Assembly: GCF_024519285.1 (NCBI RefSeq)
Contig: NZ_JAMZCY010000001.1
Span: forward strand, 1,364,001 to 1,428,000
Length of the DNA: 64,000 nucleotides
Direction: 5' to 3'
Source: Cohnella sp. WQ 127256
Lineage (GTDB): Bacteria > Bacillota > Bacilli > Paenibacillales > Paenibacillaceae
The notes beneath the pieces were generated by a model. The model saw nothing but the letters and a program-made list of their open reading frames with translations. It was not told where the DNA came from and ran no database searches. Both the position numbers and the translations under genes were made by a program. Of the stretch, positions 37,058 through 46,600 are shown in pieces. How positions within the stretch are numbered: the stretch's first letter is position 1; the number at the start of each line of letters is the position of its first letter.

Positions 37058-38539
37058 TTAAGTACCGCAAAAGGTTCTGTACGGCATATTGGATTCTGCA
37101 GGCATCGCACAGAAATCAACCTGCTCTGGTGTGAGCTCATAAGGATTCGAAAGGACTTCGAGTAGCCTCTCCATCACACTGAAATCCCCTCGGTTCACCG
37201 CAGCTTCTAGCGCTTCCTCTACTCGATGATTACGAGGGATGACCGCGGGATTACTGCTACGCATCAACTCCTGCGATTCGCCTTTTGATTCCTGCTGCCT
37301 GCTTAGTCTAGTCTGCCAAAGTTCGTGCCACTGAGCAAATTCCGCGGCATCAAACATGACGGTATCCTCCAACTTATCGATCGTTAAAGCACGGAACGTA
37401 TTCGTAAAATCCGCATGGTACTCCTTCATCAAGTTTAGGAGACTATCCACAAGTGACTTATCCTGCGGCTCTTCGTTAAATAAGCCCAGCTTTGCCCTCA
37501 TTCCACTCAGCCAATTCCGCTCATACAGCTCGGTATAACTGGACAAAGCCTCCTCGGCAATTGTCACAGCTAACGTTTCGTCTTCATGCAGCAAAGGCAA
37601 TAAGGATTCCGCAAATCTTGTCACATTCCATCCGCCAATATAGGGCTGGTTCCCGTAAGCATAACGACCTTGCGTGTCGATGGAGCTGAACACGGTCGCC
37701 GGATCGTAGGCATCCATGAAAGCACATGGACCGTAATCGATCGTTTCTCCACTAATAGACACGTTATCCGTGTTCATAACACCGTGAATAAAACCGACGA
37801 GCTGCCATTGAGCGATAAGCGCTGCCTGACGTTTAATTACTTCTTGAAGAAGCAGAAGATAACGATTCGTCTCCCCCACAACGTCTAAATCCGGATAGTG
37901 TCTTTGCAGCGTGTAATCAGCTAATGCCCGGAGCTCTTCCTCCGTACCCCATTGTGCGATGTATTGGAAGGTACCCACGCGTAGATGACTCGTGGCCACA
38001 CGGGTGAGAATGGCGCCCGGAAGCTCGATTTCGCGAATGATAGACTCGCCGGTCGTCACCACCGCTAAGCTACGGGTCGTCGGAATGCCAAGTGCATACA
38101 TCGCTTCACTAATGATATATTCGCGAAGCATTGGACCCAGCGCAGCTCGACCGTCACCTCTACGAGAGTAAGGTGTTGCTCCTGAACCTTTAAGCTGAAT
38201 ATCGAACCGTTCGCCTAAGGGAGTAATTTGTTCGCTAAGTAACAACGCCCGACCATCCCCTAAGCGATTGAAATGCCCGAATTGATGCCCTGCGTAGGCT
38301 TGCGCAAGTGGCTGTGCCCCTTCAGGAATCCGGTTTCCAGCAAACACCTCTACGCCTTCAATGGTTCGTAGAGCTTGGGAGTTCAACCCTAGAGACGTAG
38401 CCAATGGCTCATTGAGAATGATCAGCTTTGGTGAGTGCACAGGAGTGGGATTGAGCAGAGTGAAAAACGATTCCGGTAGACGAGCGTAACTATTATCGAA
38501 GTTCCATGCAGGTTGTTGTGTTGCTTTATTGTCCGTCAT
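37058..38539 (-). CDS. selO: Protein adenylyltransferase SelO (YdiU family)
   Basis: 493 aa. A pseudokinase-fold enzyme that transfers AMP to proteins. Seen are [22 protein letters not shown] (nucleotide pocket region), [21 protein letters not shown] (the reordered catalytic N and metal-binding D of the family) and a C-terminal Cys491 in TFCGT, at the place where animal SelO has selenocysteine. It stands alone; no selenocysteine signals are expected or seen. Confidence 0.93.
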   Translation of the reverse strand: MTDNKATQQPAWNFDNSYARLPESFFTLLNPTPVHSPKLIILNEPLATSLGLNSQALRTIEGVEVFAGNRIPEGAQPLAQAYAGHQFGHFNRLGDGRALLLSEQITPLGERFDIQLKGSGATPYSRRGDGRAALGPMLREYIISEAMYALGIPTTRSLAVVTTGESIIREIELPGAILTRVATSHLRVGTFQYIAQWGTEEELRALADYTLQRHYPDLDVVGETNRYLLLLQEVIKRQAALIAQWQLVGFIHGVMNTDNVSISGETIDYGPCAFMDAYDPATVFSSIDTQGRYAYGNQPYIGGWNVTRFAESLLPLLHEDETLAVTIAEEALSSYTELYERNWLSGMRAKLGLFNEEPQDKSLVDSLLNLMKEYHADFTNTFRALTIDKLEDTVMFDAAEFAQWHELWQTRLSRQQESKGESQELMRSSNPAVIPRNHRVEEALEAAVNRGDFSVMERLLEVLSNPYELTPEQVDFCAMPAESNMPYRTFCGT

Positions 38540-38604
38540 AAGCTCTCCCTTCAGTGGCCAGCATTAGCCCTATACAATTGTGTCCCATTAATTTCATTCA
38601 TCAT

Positions 38605-38649
38605 ACAACAAAGGCTGATCATCAACAATGTGAGATCAGCCTTTGTTGT
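38605..38649. terminator. Strong terminator after the hemL-like gene
   Basis: Perfect 16-base stem (38605-38620 with 38634-38649) containing AAAGGCTGATC. It lies between the hemL-like gene's 3' end and the selO start on the minus strand. Confidence 0.85.
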
Positions 38650-38678
38650 TATTCTCCACAACCTTGCTACGCATTCAG

Positions 38679-39965
38679 TTACAAACGATCGATTGCGCTC
38701 TCCAATCTTTGCAATGTTATCTGCACATCCTCCATGGAATGAGCCGCTGACACATACCACAAACCGCTTGGTCGAAGAAGAACACCTTCCATCAGTGCCG
38801 CTTCCGCAAATGCGGAATATTTTACCGCATCTCTAGCCATAAACTGCGAATAGTGCACGACCTCTTTAAGCTCAGTAAACATTAAATGGAATACTGAGCC
38901 TATCCGGTTAATCACATGTGGGATTTCCTTAGCTGCCAGCAGCACTCTGAGCCCTTCGACTAATGCTTCAGATACGCGTTCCAAGCGCTTAAACAATTCT
39001 CCATTATTGCGATTTATAATATTCAAGGTTGCAACTCCAGCAGACAAAGCTACCTTGTTTCCATTCAATGTCCCTAGATGCGCAACCCGTCCTTCTGAGA
39101 TCAGATCCATGACCTCGCGACGTCCAGCCACGAGACTCAGAGAGTAACCCCCCGCTATCGCTTTGCCCATGGTTGTCAGGTCAGGCATTATGCCTAGCCA
39201 TTCCTGTGCTCCACCTGAAGCCACTCTACAACCAGTAATCACTTCGTCCAAAATGAATAGGGATCCGTATTCGCTCGTCAACCGCCGGATACATTCCATA
39301 TAGCCTTCCACCGGATAAATGCAACCTGCATTACACAGCACAGGTTCCGTAATGATCGCGGCAACTTCATGACCGTGCTCTACCATGACCGCCTCTAATT
39401 TCTTCGAATCATTCCAAGGCACGACGAGGATGTCCTTCAGCGCATTCTCGCTTTGACCTTGGGTTCCCGCGTATGCGCTCAAGTCTTCGTCTATTGTATC
39501 CGGGAACGAAGTGAATATCCCGTCATACCAGCCATGATAATGACCCTCGAAACGGATGATTTTCTGTTTCCCTGTGAATGCTCTAGCTAAGCGTACAGCA
39601 AGCATGACCGCCTCTGTTCCGGAACCGCTAAAGGCAACCTTCTCCGCACACGGGACTTGGTCTACAATCATACGCGACAGCTCAATCTCAGCCCAATGCT
39701 GCATGCCGAACTGTTGACCGTCCAACGTCGCCTTCTGCACTTCTTCCAGCAATTCCGGATCCGAATGACCTAGAATTAATGGACCGTAGCCCATGACATA
39801 ATCCAGGTATTCGTTAAGATCAACGTCCCATACCCGAGAGCCTTTGGCCTTCTCCAAATAGAGCGGGACGGGCTTCATTACATTACGAAGCGTGCTCGAC
39901 ACCCCACCAGCTAACGTCTGTTGCGATAAACGGAATAATTGCTCTGATTTCTCCAAGCTTCTCAT
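38679..39965 (-). CDS. Class III aminotransferase, glutamate-1-semialdehyde aminomutase-like
   Basis: 428 aa, PLP-dependent. The Schiff-base Lys is in PDLTTMGKAIAGGYSL and the acidic cofactor residue in FILDEVITGCRVASGG. Similar in length and motifs to HemL, making 5-aminolevulinate from glutamate 1-semialdehyde, but no other haem genes are near, so it may be a paralogue acting on another substrate. The ATG follows AGGAGGAA. It starts 36 bases after a strong terminator and has no clear promoter of its own in that short gap. Confidence 0.82.
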   Translation of the reverse strand: MRSLEKSEQLFRLSQQTLAGGVSSTLRNVMKPVPLYLEKAKGSRVWDVDLNEYLDYVMGYGPLILGHSDPELLEEVQKATLDGQQFGMQHWAEIELSRMIVDQVPCAEKVAFSGSGTEAVMLAVRLARAFTGKQKIIRFEGHYHGWYDGIFTSFPDTIDEDLSAYAGTQGQSENALKDILVVPWNDSKKLEAVMVEHGHEVAAIITEPVLCNAGCIYPVEGYMECIRRLTSEYGSLFILDEVITGCRVASGGAQEWLGIMPDLTTMGKAIAGGYSLSLVAGRREVMDLISEGRVAHLGTLNGNKVALSAGVATLNIINRNNGELFKRLERVSEALVEGLRVLLAAKEIPHVINRIGSVFHLMFTELKEVVHYSQFMARDAVKYSAFAEAALMEGVLLRPSGLWYVSAAHSMEDVQITLQRLESAIDRL

Positions 39966-40001
39966 AAATTTTCCTCCTATCCTATATTCTCAACAAAACA
40001 A

Positions 40002-40039
40002 CCGGCTTCACGGTCATTCAACTTTCCCCGTGAAGCCGG
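40002..40039 (-). terminator. Intrinsic terminator after the CBM9-like gene
   Basis: Perfect 12-base stem CCGGCTTCACGG / CCGTGAAGCCGG with T-rich sequence on the minus strand. Confidence 0.85.
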
Positions 40040-40075
40040 CCCTTCCTCGCAAACCACTTTACCGCTTACCCTAGA

Positions 40076-42136
40076 TTATTTCGTGACATTCACAATAATC
40101 GTGTCACTGGAAGTCGTACCGGCAGCATTCACAAGCTCGCCTCGGTACTCGTAGGTTCCGATCGGCTTGCCGCTAATGGCTGTAGCAGCTGACTGCGCTT
40201 GGGGTGTTCCCGAGACGAGTGGCTGATCGGCGACGAGCACGCCGTTCTCATACAAGCGATACGTAGTTCCGTTCATGCCCCACCACATGTTCATCTGAAT
40301 GTTGTAGTTGCCGTCACCATCCCAGTTGTTGCTTGATAAAATCGGCTTGGCCGGTGCTCCCTGCGAGACGGTAACCGTCCACTCCTCGCTTGTCGTCGTA
40401 CCAAATGCATTGGTCAGTTCAGCATAGTAGCGGTAAGTGCCGTTCGGCTTGTCGTTTATGGAGGTAACGAGCGTTTGCGCTTGCGGCGCCTGATCAGGCA
40501 CAATCTGAGTGTCGATCAGCACATCGTTCTCATATAGCTTGTAAATCCGGCCGTTATTACCCCACCACTGATTCATCTTAATGTTGTAACTGCCATCAAG
40601 CAGCCCCGTATCCTGTCCGTTGTCGTCTGACAAGACCGGTTTCCCTGGCACTCCGGTACTGTTTGCCATGATATTGTTCACGGTTGCCGTCGCCGTGCCA
40701 AGGTTGCCTGCGGCATCGACGAATTCAAAGGTGAAGCTGCCATTAAATAAGAAAGTATAGCTGTCCGATCCTCCATTGTTCGTAATCGTGACCTCTTCGT
40801 TTGGATCAATCGTCGCGATTACGCTGTCGTGGGTCGGCACCACGTTGCTGTATGCGACCGCAGCGGTAGGTGAGGTTCGGTCGATCGAAATGACCTTCTG
40901 CTTAACCTCTTCCGTATTACCCGTAGAGTTTACGCTCCGATATTCCAGCGTATGAACACCATCATTCGAGATTACGAATGGTACGCTATATGACGTCCAT
41001 TCTCCATTGTTAAGACGATATTCCGTGTAGTCCACTTCTTCTGTCGTCTCCAAGCTAACCGTCACATCAGATGTATACCATCCACCCGAGCCGTTCGGCT
41101 CTGCTGGATTCAGGACAATCTCCGTTACTGGCGGCTGGTCGTCGTCTTCATCGAACAGCTTGCTCTTGATGTAGCTGGACCGTTTGTCTTCAACGTCTCG
41201 GGAAAGCTGGAACCAGCTCTCGATATGCGCATATAATCCATCAATTTCCGTTGCACTTATACTGTTTAAATTCGGTATTTGACTGCCAAGCGTTTGTCCT
41301 TCGACGATTAAGGGCTGTACTTGCGAAGCGAAGAAGCTCGTATCCTCAGCGTCTCCATTCAACCAAGTCGCTTCAAGCTGCACAATCTCTTCATTAAAAG
41401 CATCCCAAGCATCCTGGATCACTTTCTTCTGAATAGCAGTGCGCACAGTAGCAGACGGTGCCTGAAAATCAAGCGTATTGAATCGACCGACCTGATGTAC
41501 CTTGCCTCCCCACGTTGGTGAGGTAGACGGTGACCAGCGGATCATGGAGAACTCCCAGTCCTCGCCGTTCAAAGGTACGAAGTTGTACGCGGTCTTCCAC
41601 GGGATGAACAGCACAGAGCCCCAGCCAGTGGGCAACTCCTCGTTATCCAACGTAACATTACCCTTCAGGGGCAGATTATCACGATATTCTGTCTGCCATT
41701 CGTAATATTGAATATTGCTATCGTTCGTCTCGAAGATCATCTGATGATACGGAAGATCTCCTTGCCCGTACTTCACGAATAACTCAATTGAGCTGTTTTT
41801 CCACTTATTAGTGGCATCCTTTTCCTGTTCGTTGGATTGAAAAAAGATATAGAGTCCATCTTCGCGATAGGCCATATAGAAGCCCGTATCCCGAGGGCCT
41901 CCTGGGGCAATCGGCGTCTCCACCCAATATTGCACAAAACGGTTTTCTTTAAAGGCAGGATTATTCAAATAACCGCTGTTGTACCAAGCTGACGGTGTGG
42001 ACAAATCTTCGGTAGCATAGGTGACTTCATACACCAACTTGCTATTGTTTCCCTCCGCGGATGCCTGTTGATAGGATGAGGTAGCGAGGAAAATCGTCAA
42101 CAGCAGCATCGCGTATCGTTTCGCTTTTCTCAACAT
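40076..42136 (-). CDS. Secreted multi-domain carbohydrate-binding protein (CBM9-like, OmpL47-like, two ChiA-N-like repeats)
   Basis: 686 aa with a signal peptide ending near QASA; ATG 42136 follows GGAGGAA. A CBM9-like sugar-binding fold spans about 35-235 (DGLYIFFQSNEQ, SSIELFVKYG, WGSVLFIPW). A helical linker leads to an OmpL47-type beta domain (about 335-420; GWYTSDVTVSLET, YRLNNGEWTSY). Then come a short Ig-like part and two 95-residue C-terminal repeats (each with YNIxMNxWWGxNG and YxLYEN), like chitinase accessory domains. No catalytic domain was recognised. It is 13 bases behind the DUF4091 gene, so the two form an operon that probably binds and cuts the same glycan. Confidence 0.8.
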   Translation of the reverse strand: MLRKAKRYAMLLLTIFLATSSYQQASAEGNNSKLVYEVTYATEDLSTPSAWYNSGYLNNPAFKENRFVQYWVETPIAPGGPRDTGFYMAYREDGLYIFFQSNEQEKDATNKWKNSSIELFVKYGQGDLPYHQMIFETNDSNIQYYEWQTEYRDNLPLKGNVTLDNEELPTGWGSVLFIPWKTAYNFVPLNGEDWEFSMIRWSPSTSPTWGGKVHQVGRFNTLDFQAPSATVRTAIQKKVIQDAWDAFNEEIVQLEATWLNGDAEDTSFFASQVQPLIVEGQTLGSQIPNLNSISATEIDGLYAHIESWFQLSRDVEDKRSSYIKSKLFDEDDDQPPVTEIVLNPAEPNGSGGWYTSDVTVSLETTEEVDYTEYRLNNGEWTSYSVPFVISNDGVHTLEYRSVNSTGNTEEVKQKVISIDRTSPTAAVAYSNVVPTHDSVIATIDPNEEVTITNNGGSDSYTFLFNGSFTFEFVDAAGNLGTATATVNNIMANSTGVPGKPVLSDDNGQDTGLLDGSYNIKMNQWWGNNGRIYKLYENDVLIDTQIVPDQAPQAQTLVTSINDKPNGTYRYYAELTNAFGTTTSEEWTVTVSQGAPAKPILSSNNWDGDGNYNIQMNMWWGMNGTTYRLYENGVLVADQPLVSGTPQAQSAATAISGKPIGTYEYRGELVNAAGTTSSDTIIVNVTK

Positions 42137-42149
42137 GGTCAATTCCTCC

Positions 42150-44261
42150 TCAATTCCCATTTTCCAAATCAAGCAGCTTCATGATGTGCGAAATCAGTCC
42201 TAGGCGAAGTAAATCCGAATTTACGACTCGTTCATTTGTGACTTCCAACCAGTTCAACGCTTTGTTCGCGGTTGCAACACGTAGAGCGTCTCCTGATGCC
42301 TGCGCATCTGCCGCGAGCTGTTTCAGCTTCGTCGCATAACGAATATCGTCAATACCCTCACGGAAGCCTTCCCATGCCAGCGTGTCGATGACATCCGTCT
42401 GCGTCGGGTACACGAAGCCGAATGCGCGATATGTCGCATCTACATAATCAGACCATGCGCTCACTTGGGGGCTTTCATAATACCAGATGTAATTGTAGAC
42501 CGCGTCGTAATTGGCCTTATACATCCACATGCCGTGTCTTTGCCTCATTAAATCCGGATTCTCTGGACCGGTATGCGGGTTCGCGTAGTTGGTAATGATC
42601 TTGTCGTCACCCAGTGCGTGCCATGCAGCCGATTTCTCTCGTGTCGGATCTCCAACCCAGTTCAGAAAATCTTCTTTGATCTCAAGATTGAAATGGGTTT
42701 CGTGACCAGTTGCAAAAACTTTTGCACCGAGTTCTTCCTTAACAAATTTAAACATATCCTGCTGCCAGAGAAGCCGGTTCCATTCCGCCTCGTCCCATGC
42801 GTCGAAATACACGTTCGTGTGTCCGAGCGCTTGAGTAACGAGGTTAAAAGCTTGCTGAACGTATGCCTTTGTTGGGACTACTGTTTGCTGATAAGCGGCG
42901 TAGCGTTGCTCCATCAAAGCTTGATTGGCTGGAGTAGGATTTGTCTCAAAAGCCGCTTTAGCTTGCAAATAGAGCGTGAATTTCGAATAATCCTCGTTCG
43001 ATGGGAACAAATGACTGGCGCCGAAGAGCGGATTCAAATCCATACCGGCTTGTTCCATCAATTCCAATTGACGAAGAAAGACTTGAGGCTGATTGAGATT
43101 AATGCTGGCATTCGTCGGCAAGTTAACGACGTTGTGTTCCACTAGGTTACGATATTGATTGAGCAGCCTAGTTTCGGCAAGCTGAACATTGTTGTTCGTT
43201 CCCGTCAGTGCATTTGCCAGACTGGAGCTGTGATACATCATCGTGTAAAAGTCCTTGTTGAGGTCGTAGTAGGTTTTCGGAGAAGGTAATTCGAAAGGGA
43301 GCACGCGGATTTTGAGTGTTATCTGACCCGTAGGTACTCCATCTGCCTTAATGGCAATTGTTCCAGTATAAATACCTTCTGGTGTACCCGTTGGAACTTT
43401 GGTTGTGATCCACATTTGCTTCGACTCGCCTTGCTTCAATTCGATCGGTAGCAATGTTGGGCTGTCCTCGAATGAATTTTTGAAAGTAGAGAATTGTGCA
43501 GGGGGGCTTCCTGAAACGTCTACATATTGCGGACCTCCAGGCTTATTGACACGAACAGAATTATGCTTAGTTGTGTGATCCGTGCGGACAAGGCTCTCAT
43601 CATGAAGTAGCAGTTCTGGCGTCAGAACGTCCTTGGAATCATCAAAGAAGTAACTTTGCCAAGCCGTTCCACCTTGATACCACGTCTTCACGACACGAAG
43701 ATCAATAGCGTCGGCTGGAATGCTACCCGCAGTTCCTTGCAGATCATACACCGCAAAGGTGACTGAGCTTAAATCGACAAGCGGGACCATGACGAACGAT
43801 GAGGCTTCGTACTCTCCTTGCGCGGATACAACCTTCACCTGATCACTAATCGTACCGTCGGTCGGAAGCGTATTCGGCAATCGCTTCTCTGGACTAAGCG
43901 CTGGAGCATTGTATACAACAAATGGAGTTTCCGTCCATAGCCCTGGCGTATGCTCTGCGTCTTTCACCAACTTAAGAGCATATTCCAACGCTTCTTTAGT
44001 CCTCAATCCTGTTTCTTGCGATACAGTGGGTGAGGCGATCACCGCTGCGGCATCATCCCGGGCCTCTTCCATAAACGCTTTCAACTTCATCCGGCTCGTC
44101 GAGCTAATGGCGGTATCCAGCTTACCCTTGAGATCGATCAATTGCGACAAGGTCCAAGTCCCGGTCACCGACGAACCCACACCCGAGTTCGCTAGCGCGG
44201 ACGGAGCCAACGACAGAATCAAACAAGCGATAATGATTGTGGACAAATAACGTTTGCGCAT
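42150..44261 (-). CDS. Secreted DUF4091 protein, GH123-like glycosidase candidate
   Basis: 703 aa with a signal peptide cut after SALA; ATG 44261 follows GGGGAG. After an N-terminal helical and beta part (to about 330), the C-terminal half has the DUF4091 / GH123 catalytic-domain look: YFDAWDEAEWNRL (acidic pair likely in catalysis), a WMYKANYDAVYNYIWYYE segment, and DTLAWEGFREGIDDIRY near the end. GH123 enzymes use a substrate-assisted mechanism on N-acetylgalactosaminides. Activity here is inferred. First gene of an operon with the CBM9-like gene, under a promoter with IclR-type operators. Confidence 0.8.
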   Translation of the reverse strand: MRKRYLSTIIIACLILSLAPSALANSGVGSSVTGTWTLSQLIDLKGKLDTAISSTSRMKLKAFMEEARDDAAAVIASPTVSQETGLRTKEALEYALKLVKDAEHTPGLWTETPFVVYNAPALSPEKRLPNTLPTDGTISDQVKVVSAQGEYEASSFVMVPLVDLSSVTFAVYDLQGTAGSIPADAIDLRVVKTWYQGGTAWQSYFFDDSKDVLTPELLLHDESLVRTDHTTKHNSVRVNKPGGPQYVDVSGSPPAQFSTFKNSFEDSPTLLPIELKQGESKQMWITTKVPTGTPEGIYTGTIAIKADGVPTGQITLKIRVLPFELPSPKTYYDLNKDFYTMMYHSSSLANALTGTNNNVQLAETRLLNQYRNLVEHNVVNLPTNASINLNQPQVFLRQLELMEQAGMDLNPLFGASHLFPSNEDYSKFTLYLQAKAAFETNPTPANQALMEQRYAAYQQTVVPTKAYVQQAFNLVTQALGHTNVYFDAWDEAEWNRLLWQQDMFKFVKEELGAKVFATGHETHFNLEIKEDFLNWVGDPTREKSAAWHALGDDKIITNYANPHTGPENPDLMRQRHGMWMYKANYDAVYNYIWYYESPQVSAWSDYVDATYRAFGFVYPTQTDVIDTLAWEGFREGIDDIRYATKLKQLAADAQASGDALRVATANKALNWLEVTNERVVNSDLLRLGLISHIMKLLDLENGN

Positions 44262-44434
44262 AATCTTAATCACTCCCCATCGAAAAATAAATTCACCTCG
44301 AATTCCATCGGATAGCAGATACAAAGAAGGAATGTAACCGCATACATGAATGCAAATTCTTTACTTGATTTCACCCCCCTTCTAGTGTTGGTAGCAAAAG
44401 GTGTAAACCTAGTAAAATTGCAATTTGTTTTCAC

Positions 44435-44462
44435 ATTATAACATATTATTCACATACGTAAA
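44435..44462 (-). promoter_or_regulatory. Promoter of the DUF4091-CBM9 operon
   Basis: Minus-strand TTTACG (44457-44462), 16-base spacer, extended -10 TGTTATAAT (hexamer 44435-44440). The operator arms at 44447-44456 lie between the two boxes. Confidence 0.6.
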
Positions 44463-44486
44463 TATTAATTTTCATATATGTGAATA
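44447..44486. promoter_or_regulatory. Operator region, TTCACATATATGAA type
   Basis: TATTCACATA (44447-44456) and its exact inverted copy TATGTGAATA (44477-44486). The right half, read on the minus strand, is TTCACATATATGAAA. A near-identical core is found at 60279-60297 and 46451-46469. The remainder of the 44262-44734 gap shows no gene. Confidence 0.6.
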
Positions 44487-44734
44487 TAATTTTAAAATTA
44501 GCTTAGGAACACTTAAAGACGAAGCAAAAACCCTATCTTCGGAATAACGCCCCACTTGATAGTATTGAATACAGAAATACGCTATGAACGGTTTATAAAG
44601 CTAATTTCAGCATCAATCACAGCCTTATCTTTACAACAGAAAGAGACGGCTCTATCGACAAGTCGTCAGGAGTACGGTAATATGATTATATATTTCATGT
44701 TTATGAATTTCTTTCTGAGAAAGGTGTTATCTGA

Positions 44735-45508
44735 ATGGGACAACAACCACCAAAGGTCAAATCAGCGGATCGGGTATTGGATATTTTCGAGTTGTTTACC
44801 GGGGATAAGGAATCCTACAATCTGACCGAAATTTCCAAAGGCTTAAACATGCCGCCAAGCAGTACTTATGTCATTTTGCAAAACATGCTACACCGAGGAT
44901 ATTTGGAAACGGATCGTTCAGGCAAGCAATTCCGTATCGGCTATAAGCTCTTCACGATTCGCTCCGGTTACATGCGTAGTTCCAGCTTAACTGGAGAGTT
45001 TAATTCCATCGCCGAGAAAATTATTGATGATTTGAATGAGACGACCAGCCTTGCTATTAAAGTTGGAAGCGACCTGCTCTATATTGGGGAAAAGGTGAGC
45101 ACGCACGCCCTTCGCTTTAATCCCAACGTCGGAACGACTCTGCCCTTGCACTCCACGGCTTCCGGCAAAATCTTATTGGCTGATCTATCCATGGAGGAGC
45201 TTCGAGTGCTCTATCCAAACGACGAACTGGAGAAAGTAACTGATAAGACCATCTCCACATTCTCAGACCTAATCAAAGAGCTGAACAAAGTGCGCTCACA
45301 GGGATTCGGCTATAACATGGGCGAAACCGTCGATGGCGTGCACTGCGTAGGTGGAGCTATCGTGGATGCGGATGGTCGCACTGTTGCCTCAGTCAGCATC
45401 TCCATTCCAGTCGTCCGTATTACCGGAGAAGTATGGGGAAGAGTACATGATTGGATCAAGAGATCTTGCGAAGAGTTGAGCACCAAAGTATATGGGCAAC
45501 AAAACTAG
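44735..45508 (+). CDS. IclR-family transcriptional regulator
   Basis: 257 aa with an N-terminal winged helix-turn-helix (about 10-70; YNLTEISKGLNMPPSSTYVIL) and a C-terminal effector domain (about 85-250; LPLHSTASGKILLADL, EGVHC-like VDGVHCVGGAI). IclR proteins often regulate sugar or aromatic catabolism by binding short palindromes. It diverges from the DUF4091 operon, whose promoter has such palindromes, and is the best candidate to bind the operator repeated at three promoters of this island. Confidence 0.9.
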   Translation: MGQQPPKVKSADRVLDIFELFTGDKESYNLTEISKGLNMPPSSTYVILQNMLHRGYLETDRSGKQFRIGYKLFTIRSGYMRSSSLTGEFNSIAEKIIDDLNETTSLAIKVGSDLLYIGEKVSTHALRFNPNVGTTLPLHSTASGKILLADLSMEELRVLYPNDELEKVTDKTISTFSDLIKELNKVRSQGFGYNMGETVDGVHCVGGAIVDADGRTVASVSISIPVVRITGEVWGRVHDWIKRSCEELSTKVYGQQN

Positions 45509-45539
45509 GATATCGGATTTTCATATTCCATCCTGAATG

Positions 45540-45576
45540 GCCAACCAGAATCGATTTGATCTGGTTGGCTTTTTTT
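45540..45576 (+). terminator. Terminator of the iclR-like gene
   Basis: Perfect stem GCCAACCAGA / TCTGGTTGGC followed by seven T on the plus strand, between converging IclR and AraC genes. Confidence 0.88.
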
Positions 45577-45603
45577 AACCGATCAGAAAGTATAACATTC
45601 AGA

Positions 45604-46431
45604 TTATGCTTCCCGATAAGCTCGCGGAGTCACTCCAATCTCGCGCGTGAATACCCGACTGAAATATAGCGGATCATGAAATCCAACCTCAAGCGCGACG
45701 ACTGATACCGTCTTGTTACTTCCCCTTAACAATTGCATCGCCTTGTCGAGCCTCACCCTCGTTATATATTGTACGGGAGAGCACCCCACATACTTCTTGA
45801 ACAACACGGAGAAATAGCTTCCTGATAGCGACACTTTGCGAGCAAGTAGCTCCCGTTCTAGAGACTCCTGGTAGTGATTATGAATATAATTCACGCAATC
45901 CCTAATCGACCGTTCAGCTGAATCGTCCTTCTGTCGTTCATACAACTGTTCACTAATTCGGAGGATAAGGTTGAAAAACAACAGCTTAACTTGACCGGAG
46001 AACCCTTCCTTTCTCTCAGACCAGATGCGATAAAGAAGCTGCATATCCGAGCGAAGCCCCCTATGATCCATGAGAGGTACGACTAAGTCAAAGGGCAAAC
46101 ACTTCTCTGGAGGTTCCTCACATTGCGTTAACTCGCCCTGCCAATTAATCATCTTGAAATCATATTCGATCATAAAATAACGCAGGGGATGCGGAGGCGC
46201 ATTACGGATCAATAGTTTACGTCTAACGGGAATTTGCGCGATGATCCCTTCCGCAAGGATGTATGGCTTTCCATCAAGCTCCATGACGCCCTGACCCTCG
46301 TAAACGTAGAACAAGCAAAGCTTGCTAGTCGACTTCTTGTAGATCTGGGTTCCATGCGTCTCCCAATGCTCCAACTTACCGTGAAGGACATCGAGAATCT
46401 GTGGATAGAAACGGTCAAAAAAGGCATACAT
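45604..46431 (-). CDS. AraC-family regulator
   Basis: 275 aa. N-terminal cupin-like sensing domain (about 20-140; LCLFYVYEGQGVMELDG) and C-terminal AraC DNA-binding domain (about 170-275; LARKVSLSGSYFSVLFKKYVG and VALEVGFHDPLYFSRVFTREIG). Divergent from a solute-binding lipoprotein gene, so it may control that transporter component. An operator of the island's shared type lies 20 bases upstream of its ATG. Confidence 0.88.
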   Translation of the reverse strand: MYAFFDRFYPQILDVLHGKLEHWETHGTQIYKKSTSKLCLFYVYEGQGVMELDGKPYILAEGIIAQIPVRRKLLIRNAPPHPLRYFMIEYDFKMINWQGELTQCEEPPEKCLPFDLVVPLMDHRGLRSDMQLLYRIWSERKEGFSGQVKLLFFNLILRISEQLYERQKDDSAERSIRDCVNYIHNHYQESLERELLARKVSLSGSYFSVLFKKYVGCSPVQYITRVRLDKAMQLLRGSNKTVSVVALEVGFHDPLYFSRVFTREIGVTPRAYREA

Positions 46432-46450
46432 CGATTATCCCCCTAACCCA

Positions 46451-46469
46451 TTTCACGAATATAAAATCA
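46451..46469. promoter_or_regulatory. Operator candidate, same type as at 60279-60297
   Basis: TTTCACGAATATAAAATCA differs from the site at 60279-60297 at only 2 of 19 positions. It lies between the AraC gene and the solute-binding protein gene. Confidence 0.55.
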
Positions 46470-46600
46470 TTTTTTAACTATTTATCCATGACAATCCACT
46501 TTTATTCCATATACCAGAACCTCGTTTTTCTGCAAAATTGAAGAAACGGCTATTCATTCTATATAGGCCTTTTATTTAGAACCTTAGGGAGGTTACAGGA

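Noticed and set aside
38679..39965. Main hemL of the haem pathway
   Set aside because: Motifs fit, but there are no other haem genes nearby and the place beside carbohydrate genes makes a paralogue equally likely, so no gene symbol was given.
44556..44825. Plus-strand open frame overlapping the iclR-like start
   Set aside because: It runs in another frame into a well-supported IclR gene, and its composition is that of AT-rich leader sequence.
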